DNA of 64,000 nucleotides from Semisulcospira habei (lineage: Eukaryota > Mollusca > Gastropoda > Semisulcospiridae), in NCBI GenBank assembly GCA_036245525.1, contig BTPG01000004.1:230512084-230576083 (forward strand). Direction: 5' to 3'. Shown piece by piece: positions 40,190 to 53,094 of this stretch (within the stretch, counting starts at the first letter, position 1; each line of letters begins with the position of its first letter). The notes beneath the pieces are model-generated. The model searched no databases. It was not told the origin of the DNA and saw only the letters and a list, made by a program, of their open reading frames with translations. The translations under genes were made by a program, and so were the position numbers.

Positions 40190-40585
40190 GAGAGGTTAAA
40201 ATGAAATGGAATAACTTTAGTAATTTGTTTTAATTAATTTTGTGTATTTTTACAACTGGGGGGTGGGGGGGGGGTAGGGATACAAAATCAACCACTGTGG
40301 TACTCACAGCGTCACCTATTCAAGTTTATAATAATTGTGACATCCTGTTTTAATGATGTAAGCCTAAAAAATGGACTGTCAGTGCTATAGAAAATGTCTG
40401 AAGGCATCCGACACATTATTTTTGTCTTTCTGTGCGATTTCGCGTAAATGGCTATTTAATGTTTGCACAAATACCTTCACTGTGAGCCAGAGATTCAATA
40501 TTTTTTTCATTTTGCAGAGGATGCAGAAGGTGTGCCTTAACATAATATTGCCTGATTTGGGCTTCTGGAATGAATTCTGATTTAT
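40190..40585. other. Noncoding flank of locus B
   Basis: AT-rich, with a G run near 40258. No feature. Confidence 0.5.
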
Positions 40586-41175
40586 TCAAAGGAAAATGTT
40601 GATCAACCTCATTTCTGCGGTCATGGGTTTTTGTTCTGCTGACAAAGTCCTACCATCAAGATCCACTGATACCCCCAAGTCACAGTCCATGTCACTGATA
40701 ACACCAGACACAGAGCTAGACTCTAGCTTGATGTCATGTTTAGTGTCACAGTCCATGTCACTGTTAACACCAGACACAGAGCTAGACTCAAAGAGCGTTA
40801 GTGGGTGTACTCTTGCGCCATCGGCTATATCTCTGGTGTGTTCCTAAAGATTTTCGGGGAACATGGCTTAAACATCTCAGGAAATACTACGGTACACTTT
40901 GAAACCCATCTTATTCAGTACTGGGGGTGGGGGGTGGGGTGGGGGGGGGGGTGTGTGTGCACGGTAGACCGGGCTAGCTTATGGACTACTTGGTGTACCT
41001 GCTGATGTCTGTACATCAATACATGCACTGTCAGCTGTAGTTGTCTCCTGTTCTGTGGTAACAGTGTGAGGCTTCTGTCCTGTGTGAGTAGACATGTGTT
41101 GCATCAAATGACTGGACAACTGGAAACATGCATCACACAACCCACATACAAATGGCATCTGACTCTTCAGCACTG
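40586..41175 (-). pseudogene. Broken tandem zinc-finger units downstream of gene B
   Basis: 40979-41175 encodes the isolated first finger (CGLCDACFQ...HMSTH) and the following spacer of a second unit, ending abruptly. 40586-40800 encodes a third acidic-module fragment (DMDCDTKHDIKLESSSVSG). Between them is unrelated DNA with a G-rich tract (40921-40960). A two-base deletion near 41163 separates this from gene B's frame. Confidence 0.8.
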
Positions 41176-44139
41176 GGACTTTCTGCGGTCATGGGTTTTT
41201 GTTCTGCTGACAAAGTCCTACCATCAAGATCCACTGATACCCCCAAGTCACAGTCCATGTCACTGTTAACACCAGACACAGAGCTAGACTCTAGCTTGAT
41301 GTCATGTTTAGTGTCACAGTCCATGTCACTGTAAACACTGGGCACAGAATGAGTCTCTAGCTTGATGTCATGTTCAGTGTCACAGTCCCTGTCAATGTAA
41401 ACACTGGGCACAGGATTAGCGTTTAGATTGATGTCATGTATAGTGTCACAGTCCACGTCACTGTAAACCCCAGACACAGATTGAGACTCTAGCTTAATTT
41501 CATGTTCATTGTCACAGTTCATGTCACTGTAAACACTGGGCACATAGATTGGCGCAAGCGTGATGTCAGGTTCCAGATTAACCCCAGACTCTGTGCTGGT
41601 CCCAGGTTCTAGCCAGACATCAGGTTCGGCCTCGATAGCTGGCTCCAGTTTGACTTGTGGGTGTTGGACAGGACCATCTCCTTCCACACCGGCAGTGTTT
41701 TCTGTGTTTTCACCAGTAATGTTGTCTAAATCTTCTGACCTGTGTGTTTTGAAGGTACTAGAGTAAGCGAAACTAGCACTACATTCTGTACTCTTGTGTG
41801 GCTTCTGGCCTGTGTGTTTCAGCATGTGTCTTTTCAAGTACTCAGATCTTGTAAAACTAGCACTACATTCTGTACACTTGTGTGGCTTCTCGCTTGTGTG
41901 TTTCAGCATGTGTCTTTTCAAGTACTCAGATCTTGTAAAATTAGCACTACATTCTGTACACTTATGTGGCTTCTGCCCTGTGTGTTTCAACATGTGTCTT
42001 TTCAAGTCACCAGATTGAGTGAAACAAGCACTACATTCTGTACACTTATGTGGCTTCTGGCCTGTGTGTTTCAGCATGTGTCTTTTCAAGGCACCAGATC
42101 GAGTGAAACAAGCACTACATTCTGTACACTTATGTGGATTCTGGCCTGTGTGTTTCAGCATGTGTCTTCTCAAGTCACTAGAGTGAGTGAAACTTGCACT
42201 ACATTCTGTACACCTATGTGGTTTTTGGCCTGTGTGTGTCAGCATGTGTGGTTTCAAGGCACCAGAGTGAGTGAAACTTGCACTACCTTCTGTACACTTA
42301 TGTGGCTTCTGGCCTTTGTGTGTCAGCACGTGTCTTTTTAAGGCACCAGATTGAGTGAAACAAGCACTACATTCTGTACACTTATGTGGCTTCTGGCCTG
42401 TGTGTGTCAGCATGTGTCTTTTCAAGCCACCAAATTGAGTGAAACTAGCACTACATTCTATACACTTATGTGGCTTCTGGCCTGTGTGTGCAAGCATATG
42501 TCTTTTCAAGCTCTCGGATGTTGTAAAACTAGCACTACATTCTGTACACTTATGTGGCTTCTGGCCTGTGTGAATCAGCATGTGTCTATTCAAGCCCTCA
42601 CATGTTTTAAAACTAGCACTACATTCTGTACACTTGTGTGGCTTTTGACTTGTGTGTTTCAGCATGTGTCTTTTCAAGTGCTCAGATCTTGTAAAACTAG
42701 AACTACATTCTGTACACTTATGTGGCTTCTGGCCTGCGTGTTTCAGCATGTGTATTTTCAAAGCACCAGATCGAGTGAAACAAGCACTGCATTCTGTACA
42801 CCTATGTGGTTTCTGGCCCGTGTGTGTCAGCATGTGTGTTTTCAAGCTATCAGATCGAGCGAAACAAGCACTACATTCTGTACACTTATGCGGTTTCTGG
42901 CCTGTGTGCGTCTGCATGTGTGTTTTCAAATTACCAGATTGAGTAAAACAAGCACTACATACTGTACACTTATGTGGCTTCTGACCTGTGTGTGTCAGCA
43001 TGTGTCTTTTCAAGGCACCAGAGTCGGCGAAACTTGCGCTACATTCTGTACACTTATGTGGCTTCTGGTCTGTGTGTGTCAGCATGTGGCTTTTTAAGTG
43101 ACCAGATTGAGTGAAACTAGCATCACATTCTGAACACTTATGTGAGCTCTGACCTGTGTGTTTCAGCATGTGCATTTTCAAGCTAAAAGGGTAACTGAAA
43201 CTAGCCGTACATTCTGTACACTTATGTGGCTTCTGGCCTGTGTGTGTCAGCATGCGTGTTTTTAAGATACGTGATAAAGCAAAGCTAGCACCAGACTCTG
43301 TACACCTATGTGGCTTCTGGCCTGTGCGAGCGCCACTTAAACCATCTTTTGTACATGTATGTGGCTTCTGGAAAGTTGCTTTACAGTGCCTACAAAACCA
43401 TGTTCTCCCACTTGGTGTACCTGCTGATGTCTGTACATCAATACATGCACTGTCAGTTGTAGTTGTCTTCTGCTCTGTGGTAACAGTGTGAGGCTTCAGA
43501 AGCCCTGTGTGAGTAGACAGGTGTTGCATCAACTGACTGAGCAACTGGAAACATGCACCACACAACCCACATACAAATGGCATCTGACACTCTTCAGCAC
43601 TGGGACTTTCTGTGGTCAAGGGTTTTCTTTCTGTTGACAAGGTTCTACCGTCAATATCCAAGTCACAGTCCATGTCACTGGTAACACCAGACACAGAGTT
43701 AGTCTCTAGCTTGATGTAATGTTTAGTGTCACAGTCCATGTCACTGTAAACACTGGGCACAGAGATTGACGCTAGCTTGATGTCAGGTTCCAGATTAACC
43801 CCAGACTCTTTGCTGGTCCCAAGTTCTAGCCGGACACTGTGTTCGACCTGGATAGCTGGCTCCAGTTTGACTTGAGGATGTTGGACAGGACCATCTCTTT
43901 CCACACCAGCAGTGTTGTCTGTGTCTTTACCAGAAATGTCTGTGTTTTCACCAGTAATGTTGTCCGTGTCTTTACCAGTTATATTGTCAGTGTCGTCAAC
44001 AGCAGTGTTGACTGTGTCTTCACCAGTAGTGTTGACTAAGTCTACGAGTAGTGATGACTGTGTGGTGACCAGTAGCTGGAAAGTCCCTGTGGTATCCATG
44101 TCACAGAGTAAGCCAGTGGTGTTTCTGCTTCTGCCTCTT
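41133..44139 (-). CDS. C2H2 zinc-finger protein B, 3' exon
   Basis: Paralogue of the gene at 11433, inverted. The open frame extends to 44177, but the shared acceptor TTATTTCCCCAG ends at 44140, so the exon probably starts at 44139. Order: acidic NTTGED/DNITG repeats, PsiKxE motifs (QVKLEP, YIKLET), an isolated finger, a CRHC segment, then a 19-finger array in which 16 fingers look intact and three (first, thirteenth and last) lack a zinc ligand. After the array the same frame enters a second acidic module (RSEDLDNITGENTEN onwards) with QVKLEP, EIKLES, DIKLET and DIKLES motifs, ending by a two-base deletion. Predicted nuclear DNA-binding regulator; targets unknown. Fingers differ from gene A at contact positions. 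Confidence 0.85.
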
Positions 44140-44497
44140 CTGGGGAAATAAACAGGACCTTGGGTGTGAAAATGCAAGTACAGACAACTGGATCACCTGA
44201 CATCATGAGAATTTAACACAGAAGAAAACCCCATAGGCAGCACACATTCCTCTTTGATCAGAAAACATGCTTCTACTGCTGAGTGATACAAATTCCAGCA
44301 AGAAACCTTTGGCTAGTGACTTCCAAGTTTTATTAGCCAAACTGAAAATGTTACTAGCCAAACTGAAAATTTTACTACTGAAAATAGTTCAACGCAACAA
44401 TATAATGTACCACAAGTGTTTGACGCCCAATGATAGAGTACTTTCAGATTGAGGACTGAAAAAGTACTGATCGGAAAACGTACGTATCGATAGCCAG

Positions 44498-45033
44498 ACC
44501 TGCCAACCACTACAATTTCGCCATATTTTCCTACGCCAACATCCCCAATACTATGCTACTATGATCATTAATGAAATTCAACGGTGAAGAAAAAAATATA
44601 CCAAAATCTTTTTTGGTGTTGTTATCGGTTTGTAGTCGGTAAGAGCATATGGTTTGGCACCAATGAGAATGAGCAGAGTGAACTTCCGGTTTTCCCAGCG
44701 TGCATCATTTTATTCACAAAGTGCGTCAGATAAACAACTGTCTGAACCATGCCGAAGAGAATGGCTGAACCCGAATCGAAAAGCGCACCACCTGAAAAGA
44801 AGAAAGTTTGTACCAGCCAGCCAAAGCTCCGATCGCTATATATAAGGCAAATTTCTGTCATGCTTTGACTCTTAACAGACAATAAAGTTGTGTTGTTTTG
44901 AGAAATTTCCGTGCATCAAGCGTTTGGAGTTGAGCGAACAGTAACTTACGTGCTAAACTACGCTTGACATCTCCAAAACAAACTACCCCTTGTTCAAAAT
45001 TCTACTACCATAGCTGTGTAGGGGTTGGCAGGT
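44498..45033 (+). mobile_element. Nonautonomous hAT-like element with 13-bp terminal inverted repeats
   Basis: Ends AGACCTGCCAACC (44498) and GGTTGGCAGGTCT (to 45033) are inverse complements. Inside, ATG at 44749 starts a short frame (MPKRMAEPESKSAPPEKKKV) like the basic N-terminus of some hAT transposases, then a stop; a TATATATAAGG box and AATAAAG follow. No 8-bp TSD was recognised. Superfamily assignment is tentative. Confidence 0.5.
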
Positions 45034-45279
45034 CTAAATTGTCAAATGTAAAAAAAAAATGTTTTAACGCACTCGCCAAAAATGTTGTTGTAGAACTTGT
45101 CTCTATTGCTTGCTTAGTATTTCGAAAAGTGAAGGTTGAACGTTCGGGCACTTTCGGATTTAGGACTGAAAAAGTACAGATTGGAAAACGCACAAGCGCA
45201 CTTGCATTTGGCGAGTGGATTTTTTTTTTTTACTCGCAAAAAAAAAACAAGCACTCGCCATGGCAAGTCAATTACTCAC

Positions 45280-46060
45280 CATTTTCAGGGCTGTGTGACC
45301 CTTGACCTTTCCAAGGGGGTCATTCAAATTAGTATGCATAGATAGGTATTACCATCAGGTATCTCTGTACCAAATTTGGGTTTGAAGTTGTGAATAAAAT
45401 TTGAGAAAAAACATCTTTTTTCAAAATATGACTATTTTAGACCTTTTTACTGAGCTCTTATGACCCTTGACCTTTTCGAGGGATCAACCAAATTAGTATG
45501 CATAGAAAGGTCTTACCATCAGGTATCTCTGTAGCAAGTTTGGGTTTAAAGTTGTGAATAGTATTTGAGAAAAAAACATCCTTGTCAAAATATTGCTATT
45601 TCAGACCTATTTCCTGAGCCCTTGTGACCCTTGACCGTTCTGAGGGGTCATCCAAATTAGTATGCATAGATAGGTCTTACCATCAGGACAGGTATCTCTA
45701 TACCAAGTTTGGGTTTGAAGTTGTGAATAGTATTTGAGAAAAAAACATCTTTTGTCAATATATGGTTATTTTAGACCTATTTCCTGAGCTCTCGTGACCC
45801 TTAACTTTTCTGAGGGATCAACCAAATTAGTATGCATAGAAAGGTCTTCCTATCAGGTATCTTTGTACCAAGTTTGGGTTTGAAGTTGTGAATAGTATTT
45901 GTGAAAAAATAAATTATGTCATAATATAACTATTTTTGATATATTTCCTGATCCCTTGTGAGCTTGACCTTTGTGAGAGGTCATTCAAATTGGTATGTTT
46001 AGAAAGGTCTTACCACAAAGTATCCTTGGACCAAGTTTGAAGAATGTGACTTGAATAATC
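45280..46060 (+). repeat. Five tandem repeats of about 165 bp
   Basis: Anchor GACCCTTGACC-like at 45297, 45462, 45626, 45796 and about 45960. Each unit has AAATTAGTATGCATAGA and GTTTGGGTTTGAAGTTGTGA. The last unit is most diverged and runs into CACGGACGACCACTGG. No coding signal. Confidence 0.92.
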
Positions 46061-46736
46061 TCTGAGAAAATGCCAATGCCAACGTTAAAGTTTACCACGG
46101 ACGACCACTGGCCCAAAACATACTCACTTTTGCTTCGCATGTGAGCCAACAAAAACGTATATCAGCAGTCTCATTTCCTGGCTATATTTTGGGCTCTAGG
46201 TCTGAAGCACTATATTTAGTGTGATGCCGGAGTCAGAGAAGAAACCGCAAGCAAATGTCACCGACTAGAAGACACTGAATGACTGACACAAAATGACATA
46301 ACAATTCTATAGTCAAAGAACACATTTTAAAGCCAGAGCAACATCATATAGATGATGTGTCATGATGACATCATGGCGTGGAGGTCTCAGTAAAGGTTAC
46401 AATTAAAAAAGTTAAAACTATTTACAATTGTAATGTTGATTTATGGAACTGGCTGCACTGTCCAGTTGTGCCCACAAGGTCTTGAATGGTTAAAAGTCCG
46501 CAAATGGTTCCTCGCCCTGCACAAGATCAAACAAAATTTAGTTGCAAAGATCCACAGTAATATGCCTAACCTTTTACAATATCTTTACAGGATACACCAA
46601 AAACGACTTGCAGGCAGCATTGCTCTCTGTGCCATTCTGGTCTGTACACAAGCAAAGTTTACCAAAGAAAATTGACAGGAGTCGTTAAAAAAAAAAAAGG
46701 GGGGGGGGGGGGGACTTGGAAGACCATTATTTTGTG

Positions 46737-46995
46737 CATGATCTGGGGCATGCCACATCTTGGGGTGTAACACCATGTGCATGAGCTGGGGCGTGCCCTA
46801 TCTTGGGGTGTAACACCATGTGAATGAACAGGGGCGTGCCACAGCTTGGGGTGTAACACCATGTGCATGGGCTGGGGCGTGCCACAGCTTGGGGTGTAAT
46901 ACCATGTGCATGAGCTTGGGGGTGCCACAGCTTGGGGTGTAATACCATGTGCATGATCTGGGGCATGCCACAGCTTGGGGTGTAACATCATGCGC
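46737..46995 (+). repeat. Six 43-bp tandem repeats
   Basis: CTTGGGGTGTAA at 46759, 46802, 46845, 46888, 46931 and 46974, exactly 43 apart. It follows an A/G homopolymer run at 46687-46713. The period is not a multiple of three, so minus-strand frames here cycle and are not genes. Confidence 0.96.
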
Positions 46996-47132
46996 TGGCT
47001 AAATGCACAGAGGGGTTAAAGCTGAGGTTCAGTCTTTTTATTCCGTCCCCAACATGTCTTTGAAAAACTTCTTAGAACCCAGCTAAGTCGGTCAAACCGC
47101 TCACTGAGTTGGTGAATCCCTATCAGCTTTAC

Positions 47133-47343
47133 GTAGGCCTACACACAAACTTATTCTGTAGCAGATGATACTGACAAATAACTGGATGACACATTTGACA
47201 GCTACACTCCATGTGCACCTGTGGAACAGGGCTGTGACAACTGCTGTTACGGAATACAGATGCAGGTAGTGTGGCTCTCAAATGTTCCGGCTGGTTAGTT
47301 GTCAGCATCATCTGCTACAGGACAACTTCCTGTGTACGCCTAG
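47133..47343. repeat. Inverted repeat / small foldback (about 50-bp arms)
   Basis: Left arm GTAGGCCTACACAC...TGTAGCAGATGAT; the right arm has ATCATCTGCTACAGGAC...GTGTACGCCTA. Arms are imperfect; spacer about 105 bases. Likely a MITE; TSD not seen. Confidence 0.7.
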
Positions 47344-50300
47344 GTACAGCTGCCGGACTTGAGCGTATCTCATGCTGAGTGTCTCTACGGTGTGCACTAT
47401 ACTAGAGTCCACAGCTGCTGCGTGCCTAATAGATGCCCCAGGCTGACGGAGTTGAAAGTCCGCAAACTCAGTTTGTGAGCTCAGGGCCCTAGCAGGGCTT
47501 TTTAAAAATATGTGCGGGGCGGAACAAAAAGACCGAGTCTCAGATTAATGAAAAATCTGTAGGGCCCTAATATGCAAGCAGCCACTGGCACTGGAAAGAG
47601 AACCAATAGAAGCATGCTAAATATCTGCATCTGGGAATAACAGATCAGCTACAAACCTCTCATGTAGTCACGATCTTGACAAAACTGGGTGGTGGATGTG
47701 TCAGTAGAGGGTAGGATCACTAAGAGTTAAAACATTTCAAATGCTGCCCAGAGACCAAACCTCGCCTTTGAAATGGCCTCCAAAACGTGTGTGTGCAGTG
47801 TCTGTGAATTTAAGGGTGGGGAGGGGTGGGGGGGGGGGGGGAAGCAGCTCAGAGAACATGTAGATTTCAAAACAAACAAGCTAACCTTTTGCATACTCCG
47901 CTCAGATGACAGGAGTCTCAGAACTGTTATTTTTTACGAGTTGGCGGCAAGCCAATGAACCTTTTGCGGATCCTACTAAAACCTGGAATAACCTGTCCTA
48001 AGCTAAAATAACCATATCCATAACTATTATTGCATTCCTAAACACAAAATAAGCATGTGTTAGAAGTTTGGTTTACATTAAAGTTAATTTAGCTGTACTA
48101 GACACATCAATTACTTCTCTTGCTACAAGACAGCGCCGTCTGAAAAAAATGTCGGAAAAACCTCTCTTAAGCCAAAATAACCACACTAACACATATTGTA
48201 AAGTACTTAAAGTCGAAATATTCTTATATTTGAGGTTGTAGGTGCTGTAAAAGATGTTTATTTAGCATTAGACAGCTTCGAAGGGCTTGTTCTTTGAGCT
48301 TCTTGATCTACAGAGAAACTCTCCCACCTGAACACCATTCAATCTGCCATCAGTGCAAATAGACACCAGCTAAGTCAAACCCAAAGTGACGCCATTGAAT
48401 GTTGCTGCATCTTTATGTTATGGCCCATTATGTGTAGCGCATCGTTGTAGCGTTCACTATGCTGTTCATGTTTTGGATCATGCATATCTGATGCCATGAA
48501 AAACAGACTAGATTTGGTCAGAATGCCTCCAAAATTGGAATGCACATCAAGTAATATATCTGATTCTCAGAAATGTTGCATTTTTGAGGCACAGGCACAT
48601 GAAAGTATTATTTTCATATTGTGTCATTACCCACCCCCCTACTTTTTTCTGTTTTTTAAAGTTTACATACACATGCAATACAGTCAAACTGACTCCCAGG
48701 GGGGGGGGGGGAGAGGGGGGGGGGGCTGGACAACTGAAAAAGGTTACCATAACACTGACATTGATGAAAAATGAGCTTTCAGACCCAAGGCCATTTCCTT
48801 GTGTATCTCAGGGCAGCCAAAAAGACAACACCCAGGCATCCTCATTGACCCTGTTGTCTGGTGACAGCAAGCAGGAAGAGGCCTGTGACCAGCTGACATG
48901 CCCTATATGCTGCTTGCAATCTTTTCCTCAGGCAAAAGGAGTCATGAAACAACTGTGCAATTTAAACATTAAGTCTACTGAGCTAACCCACAGACAAAAG
49001 ACTACACAAAACAGCCAAAACTATGCTACGCGGGACACACCCCACACCCAAACAATTGTCTGGAGTGCTCATTTAGGAGTTAGCAGAGAAAAATGGTTAT
49101 GTACAGTTCATTTTTATATAAAACACACTTGTCAGAGTCTCAAAACACCTCAACTCATGTTGCAAATGCAGCAGGCATGCGTGTGCCAAACCTGTGACCA
49201 ATCCTGTAAAAGCCTGTACTGATGGCTGCAGCTGCTGCTCCCATAACAATGCACTCAAATGAGCTTTACGCAGTGTAAAAGTGCTTGCGTTCAGCTCAGA
49301 ATAGACACCAGAGACATCCCTCATTACAATTACAGCAGAATGACATCTCAGATGCAGCCTATGTTGTATACAAATGTAGCTGGGTCATGCAAAATAACTT
49401 CTGCATGTCACATTTATCAGTGGCTGATTTCACTATGAGGTTTAGCTGTCTGATGAAATGAACCTGCTGACACTGTTTCATTGTAGTTTTGATCTTAAAC
49501 TTTGACCTTAATCCCCCGCCCCCACCTCCAACCCAACCCCCCACCCCCACCCCATAACTTTAATACCTGAATGAGTGCATTTTTTTGATGCATTTAGCAA
49601 ATTGAACGCCCCAAACCCCACCCCTTTCAAGGTCAAGGTCAAAGGCCACAGCTCAAGGTCGAAGGCCAGACTCATGACTAACTGTTAGACAAAAAATAAA
49701 TGAACAAACACAGTAAACATGGGCCACAGTGCAGGTAAACACGGTGTTGCGATGCAAAACATGCAAAAACACCTATAAAACTGCAAACAAAGTGATTTTT
49801 TGGCCAAAATTTCAAATTTTACATGATTTTCTCAGTTTTTTTCAACTGCAAAAGTCCAAACTCAATGATATGGTTACATTAAACCAGCTTCTGGTATATG
49901 TCTCATATGGCACTTGGTGCCTCTGACAGGCCAAAGTACACAGTGGGCCTCTCCTGCAGTCCCATCTGTTAAAATGCCCTAACCTTAGTCTGTCCCAGTT
50001 ATCCCCTAATTTTTCAATCCCCTAAACAACACTACCGCCCACTTGCTGCACATTTGCCATGCACAAAATAATTTTAAAAAAATAACCATATCACGTCTTA
50101 TTTCCTGGCTATCAACATGATTCTGTACCAACCCTACATCCAAGCGCAGCCAAAACTGGTACACACCTCAAATCACCATCCGTCTGGCAACTCAAACTAG
50201 GCCAAAAAAAGTCTGCTGGTTAAGCCAAGACTGGTATGAATCAAAGCACCAAACATGTCTCTTCTCATCTATCAAGAGATTTTAAGCAAATTCCAAAATA

Positions 50301-50731
50301 TTACCTCTGTACAAAATGCCAAAGAAGGCAGAAGATTTTTTTTTAAACACCTGTCCTTGCACTGTCTCACCTACCTCATTTGAATATATTATAACGTGAC
50401 CTATGCCTATCTTCACCCTACGTGCCTTCACCCAGACCGTTCATCTTAAAGACATTTCGTCCCATGATGTTTCATCCCCGATGCTATTTAATGGAAGACA
50501 TTACGCTATGAACGGACCATGATGATCAGTTGACATTCAAAGAGAACATAACTGGACCGTTTATGAGCTCAAATATTTAAAGGAAACGTTTCCGAGTTCA
50601 TATTTTTGAAGCAACCCTTAATTTATGTTTAAATATATTTGGGGGCAATGGATTAAGTGTATTATACTCTGTGAGGATTAAATGTATTATACTCTTTTTA
50701 TTTTAAATTTCTTTCCTTTGTTGTTTTTTTT
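47344..50731. other. Gene-free interval
   Basis: Mostly AT-rich DNA with G-run tracts (47820-47842, 48700-48724) and a C-rich stretch (49512-49552). A short GACCGTTCAT/ATGAACGG inverted pair is near 50434/50511. No convincing coding, RNA or repeat feature. Confidence 0.55.
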
Positions 50732-50890
50732 AGTCCCTTCTATTTATAGATGGGACTTTTTAGGATGGGTCGCAGCTGGGCACATTTAATAACATGTCCA
50801 TGGTGTCAAAGGTGGGCACTGAGGCCAAAACCTCTGACAACTGAATAACAAGATAAAAATGACGTCATGTCTAGTTTGGCACGAAAGGCC

Positions 50891-50966
<76 letters not shown>

Positions 50967-51250
50967 ATGTATATAGACATGAGAATCTCAGATATTGCTG
51001 TACGTACGCACCGCTCTCTCTCACAAACATGCGCACATCTCCAGGAGGAATAGATCTTCATCCACCCTCCAAGCGCATGAGGATCTATGCCTCTTGGAGA
51101 TGTTTGGAGTGCGAGCGCATGCACACACTAACACGCACACACACACATCGATGCGCTTTCAGAAGAGCATGCAGATGACCCGTGTACTTAGTATGATTTA
51201 GCTAGGTAAAGTCAACCTGCTTTCACACAAATTATAGCAAGACTGAAATT
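50732..51250. repeat. Dispersed repeat family with palindromic head and GT tract, copy 1
   Basis: The head AGTCCCTTCTAT/ATAGATGGGACT is palindromic. It is followed by AACAAGATAAAAATGACGTC, a GT microsatellite (50901-50957), a TCTCTCACAAACATG block, CTTTCAGAAGAGCATGCAG, and the tail AAGTCAACCTGCTTTCACAC. Partner at 57521-58789. Confidence 0.85.
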
Positions 51251-51650
51251 GTACCGTGGAGTTCTAGTTTTGTCACCATTTTCTCAGCTTATGAAGCGAA
51301 AGTGAAACTTACATCATGTAAAATATACAATTATGTAAAACTAAAACTTACATCATGACAAATTACCTTTGACAAATCAATGACGCGTATGTCCTGCGCC
51401 CCTTTTAGAACTCACTGACGCATTGGCAGATCTGTGAGACTTTTTCGATAGGAGATAATTCAACATCAGAATCAGGTCAAAGACAAAAGGTAGAGACCAT
51501 TGACAGCGAGGACAGCTCTCATATAGAAAGGACTTTGTGGGTTATGGTTCATCCCATCTTGTTTAAATTTTATCACAGATGCAGATTGACACACGAATGG
51601 CATCATCTCTGCAATCAATCTCTACATTCTCTTTAGCCCCTGCAGCCTCA

Positions 51651-51789
51651 GGGGACACATTATTACATATGGTTAGTGTAGAGTATCTAACAGACTGCCA
51701 GGATATTGAGTTAGGCAGGGGACACATTATTACAAATGGTTAGTGTATATATAGAGTATCTAACAGAGAGCCAGGATATTAAGTTAGGA
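51651..51789 (+). repeat. Two tandem copies of about 67 bp
   Basis: GGGGACACATTATTACA at 51651 and 51718, each followed by GAGTATCTAACAGA and CCAGGATATT. Confidence 0.9.
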
Positions 51790-52851
51790 GGAGTGGTGTT
51801 GCACTAGATGCTATATCCCTGTATATCTCAATACCACCACCCCCCACCTCTTCTCCCACCCTGTTTTCATCTTAAGAACAGCTGAGCTAACACTTTATTA
51901 ACTGAGCCCCTGTGGCTGAAAAGGTCATGACAGTTTATGCCTGTGCAGATAGAAGGACCTTGACCGCTCAGCAGGTGTTGCAGCGTCCTTTTCACTCTTG
52001 CTGGCTGCTAACTGGCCTTCAACAGGTCGTAAAAGGGTGGGGATTAGCCAGTCTCATACTTGAGCTGGTTGTATGGTTAGTTTGTCACCTGTGGGATAAG
52101 GTACTTGGGTGCCTTGAATTGGCATTCTTTACTTCTGATCAATTTCACCTGATCACTACATATGCAATGGGGGACATAAATAGGAATAACCGATCCATTT
52201 AACTATTACTCGCATTACGGGGGTGGGGGGTTGGGGGGTGGGGGGTGGACGTTAAACTTGACCGAATGAAGAAGAAGAAAATGTAATACATTTTGTCAAC
52301 ATTTAGTGTGTGTTTTTCAATGGGGAAATACTCGAGAACTGTAGCTGACATGAATTGATATAAATGAACCGTCGGACAGCACAGTCATTTCTCCCCTTCC
52401 ATCGCCCACACCCCTCTCACTCCGCTCCCCCACCCCTTCCTCACATCCACAGGAGGAGAGATGCGGGGAGGGGGGGGGGGGGGGGGGGGGCTGAGAATGA
52501 CCCAAAACAGCACATAATAATGATACAGCAACGTGAATTCCGGAAAAAAAGGCACATCATACAACAGCATGGTGTTTGTGCGTTGGATGTGTGTTTCTTT
52601 TCCTTCAAGTTTAATTATGCTACTGTTCTATTCTGTAGTCTGATACGTATGTGTTTGGGCACTTTGCAGACATACACTGACGAGCAAAAGAAATGCAATT
52701 TATTTTCAGGACTGATTTCAAAAATGCTCGTCAGTATGTTTTGTCATAGATTCCAACATCCGACGGACAAGATACTACCACTGATAACTACTTTAAAGTT
52801 TAACTGTGCCTACCTTGCATAGAAACAGGATGGGAGATAAATCAAGGGAAC
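51790..52851. other. Gene-free interval with G tracts
   Basis: G-rich runs at 52219-52250 and 52463-52490. Frames on either strand here are compositional. Confidence 0.5.
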
Positions 52852-52925
52852 AGAACAGAACAGAACAGAAGTTTATTGCAGTAGGCTAACAGCCCTTATG
52901 CAAAGGGGGGGGGGGGGGGGGATAT
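52852..52925 (-). repeat. Pentanucleotide (GAACA) tail and AATAAA signal
   Basis: On the minus strand GCAATAAACTTCTG then TTCTG repeats, the look of a SINE/LINE tail. It may also serve as polyadenylation signal for the gene at 53095-54027. A G run follows at 52903-52921. Confidence 0.65.
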
Positions 52926-53094
52926 GGGGGTTACAAACCCGGACTTCAAAATATTACTATAAATGGACATCATAAAATTTGACTGGAAACCAGTCACACC
53001 CGAAATGGTATGCCAAATCAGTTCTTTTATAGTTCGACTCTACGCCGCAAGGCGACAATGTCCGATTGACGAAATAGACGTGAAGCACTGTCAG

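Larger units (their letters stand above)
35214..44305 (-). repeat. Segmental duplication arm B (zinc-finger locus B)
   Basis: Inverse partner of 11285-16332, enlarged by the SINE 35445-35897, a LINE at 36121-37395 and a LINE at 37531-40177. It keeps the uninterrupted site (35261-35283) of the LINE present in arm A. Confidence 0.85.

Noticed and set aside
46659..46991. Minus-strand 110-residue protein
   Set aside because: Generated by the 43-bp tandem repeat; the frame rotates between units.
50786..51178. TH- or VC-repeat proteins over GT microsatellites (also 57623-57962)
   Set aside because: Pure dinucleotide repeat translation.
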